A stretch of 35,778 bases of DNA from JBGPHT01 sp041484525. GTDB lineage: Bacteria > Acidobacteriota > Terriglobia > Bryobacterales > Bryobacteraceae. The position numbers and the translations under genes were made by a program. Of this stretch, positions 33,399 through 35,778 are shown one piece after another; the stretch's first letter is position 1; each line of letters begins with the position of its first letter. Where the stretch lies: the NCBI GenBank assembly GCA_041484525.1, contig JBGPHT010000074.1, forward strand, positions 1 through 35,778, written 5' to 3'. The notes below the pieces were generated by a model. The model made no database searches. It saw only the letters and a list, made by a program, of their open reading frames with translations, and had not been told where the DNA came from.

Positions 33399-33902
33399 AT
33401 GACAAGGCTAAGGTTTGTATGCGCTGTTCTGCTCTCAGTGCCGGCGCTGGCCGCCGATAACGACTTCAAGGCGACCTTCATCAAGCACTGGCAGACAGCC
33501 AAAGAATTCACTCTGGCTGTCGCCGAAGCCATGCCCGCCGAGGGCTATGATTTCAAGCCCAACCCGGAAGAGTTGAGTTTCGGTCGTCTCATGGTTCACA
33601 TCGCCGACGACAACTCGACCATGTGCGCGCGCGTTGCGCGAACCAAGCCGCTCCCGCCTCCCTCCGCAGGGAATAAGCTGATCGTCATCCAATTCATGAC
33701 TCAATCCTTCGACAAGTGCGCCCAAGAGATTAGGGCATTAACGCCGGAGCAGTGGTCCGGGGAGGCGTACAGGTACCAAGGGCAGCCGATATTCGCACAA
33801 GAGGCACTGCTGTACACCTTCACGCACATGGCTCATCACCGCGGTCAAGCCGAGGTCTACCTGCGCGTGAAAGACATCAAGCCGCCCGCGTGGACCTTTT
33901 AG
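33399..33902 (+). CDS. Secreted DinB-fold protein
   Basis: 167 residues from ATG 33399, chosen because GGAGG (33386-33390) is eight bases upstream and MTRLRFVCAVLLSVPALAA is a clear signal peptide; another ATG upstream (33390) is less likely. The rest is a DinB-like four-helix bundle: a helix with AKEFTLAVAEAMPAEGYDFKP, the first metal His in LMVHIADDN and the paired His in FTHMAHHRGQAEVYLR. DinB-fold proteins bind a divalent metal with three His and include thiol-dependent transferases; many have no known function. Export to the periplasm is common for such copies in Acidobacteriota (from memory). The family is otherwise cytoplasmic in Bacilli. Confidence 0.88.
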   Translation: MTRLRFVCAVLLSVPALAADNDFKATFIKHWQTAKEFTLAVAEAMPAEGYDFKPNPEELSFGRLMVHIADDNSTMCARVARTKPLPPPSAGNKLIVIQFMTQSFDKCAQEIRALTPEQWSGEAYRYQGQPIFAQEALLYTFTHMAHHRGQAEVYLRVKDIKPPAWTF

Positions 33903-34688
33903 GGCCACACCCGGCTGAACTCCGGAGCGCCGTGTTACGGGAGCTTGCGCCGAAACGCGCTTCAGCTCTCGAGCGGGTGTTGCCGCCCGTCAAACCCTTT
34001 GACGATCAGCCACACACCCAAGGCCATATACGCCGGCGCGAGCGGCATCGCCGATCATGTGCCTGGAGTTTGGCCGATCATGACTGGTCGTCCTTCACCG
34101 TACCGGAATCCGATAGATGTTTCGCTGTACGGTCTCGCGGGTAAAGGCGTAAATGTCAGCCGTCGGGCCGGGCACTACGTCTCCTACCGGGATGATCCGC
34201 ACTCCGGGCAGCTTTACCAGTTCCCCTTGCGGTAGAAAATTCTTGGCCGTTGCGATACTCCGTGGCAAAACCTGGCCTGGCGACAACGGCGCCAGCGTTT
34301 CCCCGATGGCCAGCGAGCTGGCGCGAACTACCTATTGCGTACGCAATTGGATGATGGGACCTGGTACGTGCGCTCGCGTGCTGTGCCTTTTCAGCCGTAC
34401 TTTGAATCGGGCTTCCCACACGGAAACCGACCAGTTCATCTCCGCCGCCACCTCCTGGGCCGCGATCGCATTGGCATACACGCTTTGACCGGACATCCCC
34501 AAAACGCCCTGCAAGGCTCGATTCTGGCCGTAAAGTGGGCTTCTCGTACAGTGGCTCTCGCCACTTGGCCGTAAAACGCCCATCCTTCCCTTTGGATCGG
34601 CAGCGTGGACCCGCCGACCAGAAGTCCAGGATGCCGACTCTACATCCGTTGAGCCGGTTCGGCAAATGAAACGTCCGGGATCGGCCCG
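33903..34688. other. Decayed coding sequence without an intact gene
   Basis: 786 bases between the DinB-fold gene and the truncated permease. No frame is long or has a recognised start. Several minus-strand pieces look once coding: a membrane-protein end at 33962-34046, TADIYAFTRETVQRNIYRIP near 34095-34170, and a piece with SVYANAIAAQEVAAEMNWSV near 34420-34490 in another frame. GCCGATCATG occurs twice in direct orientation (34050-34059 and 34073-34082), perhaps marking a rearrangement junction. I cannot assign the middle pieces to a family. Confidence 0.5.
33962..34046 (-). pseudogene. C-terminal relic of a DUF4386-like membrane protein
   Basis: On the minus strand a short frame reads MPLAPAYMALGVWLIVKGFD and stops at 33962. 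The pattern of a final membrane helix followed by WLIVKGF and a short tail is typical of the end of DUF4386 proteins. An in-frame TGA lies four codons upstream of the displayed start, so the rest of the gene is missing. The call rests on about 20 residues. Confidence 0.35.
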
Positions 34689-35696
34689 CTATTCATTCCG
34701 CAGCGCCGTCCACGGATCGACTCGCGACGCTCGACGCGCCGGGCCGTAGCCGGCCAATATTGCCGCGGCGAGCAGGGTCCCCGCGGCCGCCGCCAGCGCC
34801 AGTGGATCGTTCGGTTTCATCTGGAACAGGAAGCCTTCCAGAACGTGCGACGTGGCAACCGCCACGGGCAGTCCGATTCCCATTCCCACAGCAGCCATCA
34901 CCAACACCTCACGCAGCACCATCCAGACCAGACGCGGGCGCTCCGCTCCCAGTGCCATGCGGATGCCGATCTCGTTAGTGCGGCGCGCAACGCTGTAAGC
35001 CATCGTGCCATACAACCCCACGCAGGCAATCAGCACGGCCAGCACGGCAAAGCAACTGCACAGAGTCGCGAATGTGCGCTCCTGGCTAATGGTCTGATCG
35101 ATCCGTTCCGCCTGCGTCCCGACGTTCGAGACCGGGACGCGCGCGTCGGCCTGCTGCACCGCCTGTCGTACAGCCCCGGCGAGCCCGAGCGGGTCGCCGG
35201 CGGCGCGCAGCTCATAGATCATCGGGCCCAGGCTTCTCAGGCTCCGTGAGTAGGGAACGTAGGCGACCGGAGGGATATCCTGTTTCAAGGAATTATAGCG
35301 GGCGGTCCTGGAAACGCCGATGATTTCGAGATCTACCGGCGCACTGTCGCCCAGTCCGAAGTGCCGGCCTATAGGATTCTCGCTGCCGAAGTAGGTCTGG
35401 GCAAACACCTCATTGACCACCGCGACCGCGGCGCCCCGGCGAATATCCCGCTCATCGACTTCGCGTCCCAGGAGAACGGGAATCTGCATCGTGGTGAAGA
35501 AGCCGGGTCCGATGTTCAGGGAGGAAGTCCCCGCATCCTTCCCGCTAAAGCCGGGAAGCTTGACGCCCGTGGAACTCAGCGAGCCGGACACCAGCGCGTA
35601 ATTCGACGAGCTGACATTGCGCACCCCTGGGATGACGCCCAGCAGCCTGTGGTAAAGGTGGGTTTTTCTGAGCGAAGACCTTCGAAAAACGCGCAC
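34689..35696 (-). pseudogene. C-terminal half of an orphan MacB/FtsX-like permease
   Basis: 335 codons to the stop at 34689 match the second half of the acidobacterial orphan permease: a periplasmic core (GPGFFTTMQIPVLLGREV, VAVVNEVFAQTYFG, PIGRHFG) and an FtsX domain with three helices, TNEIGIRMALGAERPRLVW and the end GPARRASRVDPWTALRNE. The matching part of the intact permease at 20272-22632 starts near its residue 470. The first half (helix, core, FtsX) is missing: upstream of GTG 35696 all three minus frames meet stops before the window end, and LYHRLLGVIPGVRNVSSS is the first recognisable segment. Either the gene is truncated or its first half lies beyond 35778 after an insertion. Confidence 0.8.
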
Positions 35697-35778
35697 GAGG
35701 GGAGATGACTAAGTAACGTCACCACTCGTCAAAAGGTTACCGCTCGCTGCCGTCGTGCGATGTTAATTCCGAGGCCGG

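Noticed and set aside
1..35778. CRISPR arrays, tRNA and rRNA genes
   Set aside because: No regularly spaced repeats, tRNA-like folds with conserved arms or rRNA segments were seen on reading the window.

Overview
A high-GC bacterial chromosomal window. Two macrolide-exporter-like permeases without an adjacent ATPase (the acidobacterial duplicated orphan permease type), a Tat-exported Gfo/Idh oxidoreductase, secreted M14 and M20 peptidases and many signalling proteins point to an Acidobacteriota genome, probably near Bryobacterales/Solibacter. This is inferred from gene types only; no rRNA or other marker gene is present.

Left edge (1-414): the start of an IS1595-like transposase reads off the window, beside a 3' remnant of a PhoPQ-activated pathogenicity-related gene. 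0.5-8.3 kb: a small coiled-coil protein, a secreted M14 peptidase, then a tightly overlapping run DUF1844 / metallo-beta-lactamase-fold hydrolase / ribF / TerC, followed on the other strand by a YjbR protein and a Gfo/Idh oxidoreductase, separated by a long hairpin and an antitoxin relic. 8.4-12.8 kb: a secreted single-haem-motif protein, a Pal-type lipoprotein, a DUF169 protein, a lone receiver whose only well-placed start is ACG, and an MDR oxidoreductase. 12.9-18.5 kb: an M20 peptidase, a frameshifted serine hydrolase, a malonamidase-like amidase and a hybrid histidine kinase broken by one TGA and one frameshift. 18.6-22.6 kb: an MbfA-type iron exporter, a nitroreductase and a full-length orphan permease.

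22.7-33 kb: sugar-related genes (an RmlC-like epimerase, a small Gfo/Idh protein, an NAD-sugar epimerase overlapping a TIM-barrel isomerase) and an ABC exporter pair. Between the sugar genes lie a small low-GC islet (an unknown protein and an orphan BrnA-like antitoxin) and a 1072-residue hybrid kinase, the intact paralogue of the broken kinase and oppositely oriented. 33-35.8 kb: a long inverted repeat, a secreted DinB-fold protein, about 0.8 kb of decayed coding sequence and the C-terminal half of another orphan permease.

No single undescribed multi-gene system stands out. The most checkable oddities are the ACG-start receiver, the broken/intact inverted kinase pair, two large nested hairpins, a 10-bp-arm palindrome before the Pal gene, and a recurring -10-like hexamer directly upstream of start codons that suggests leaderless transcripts.
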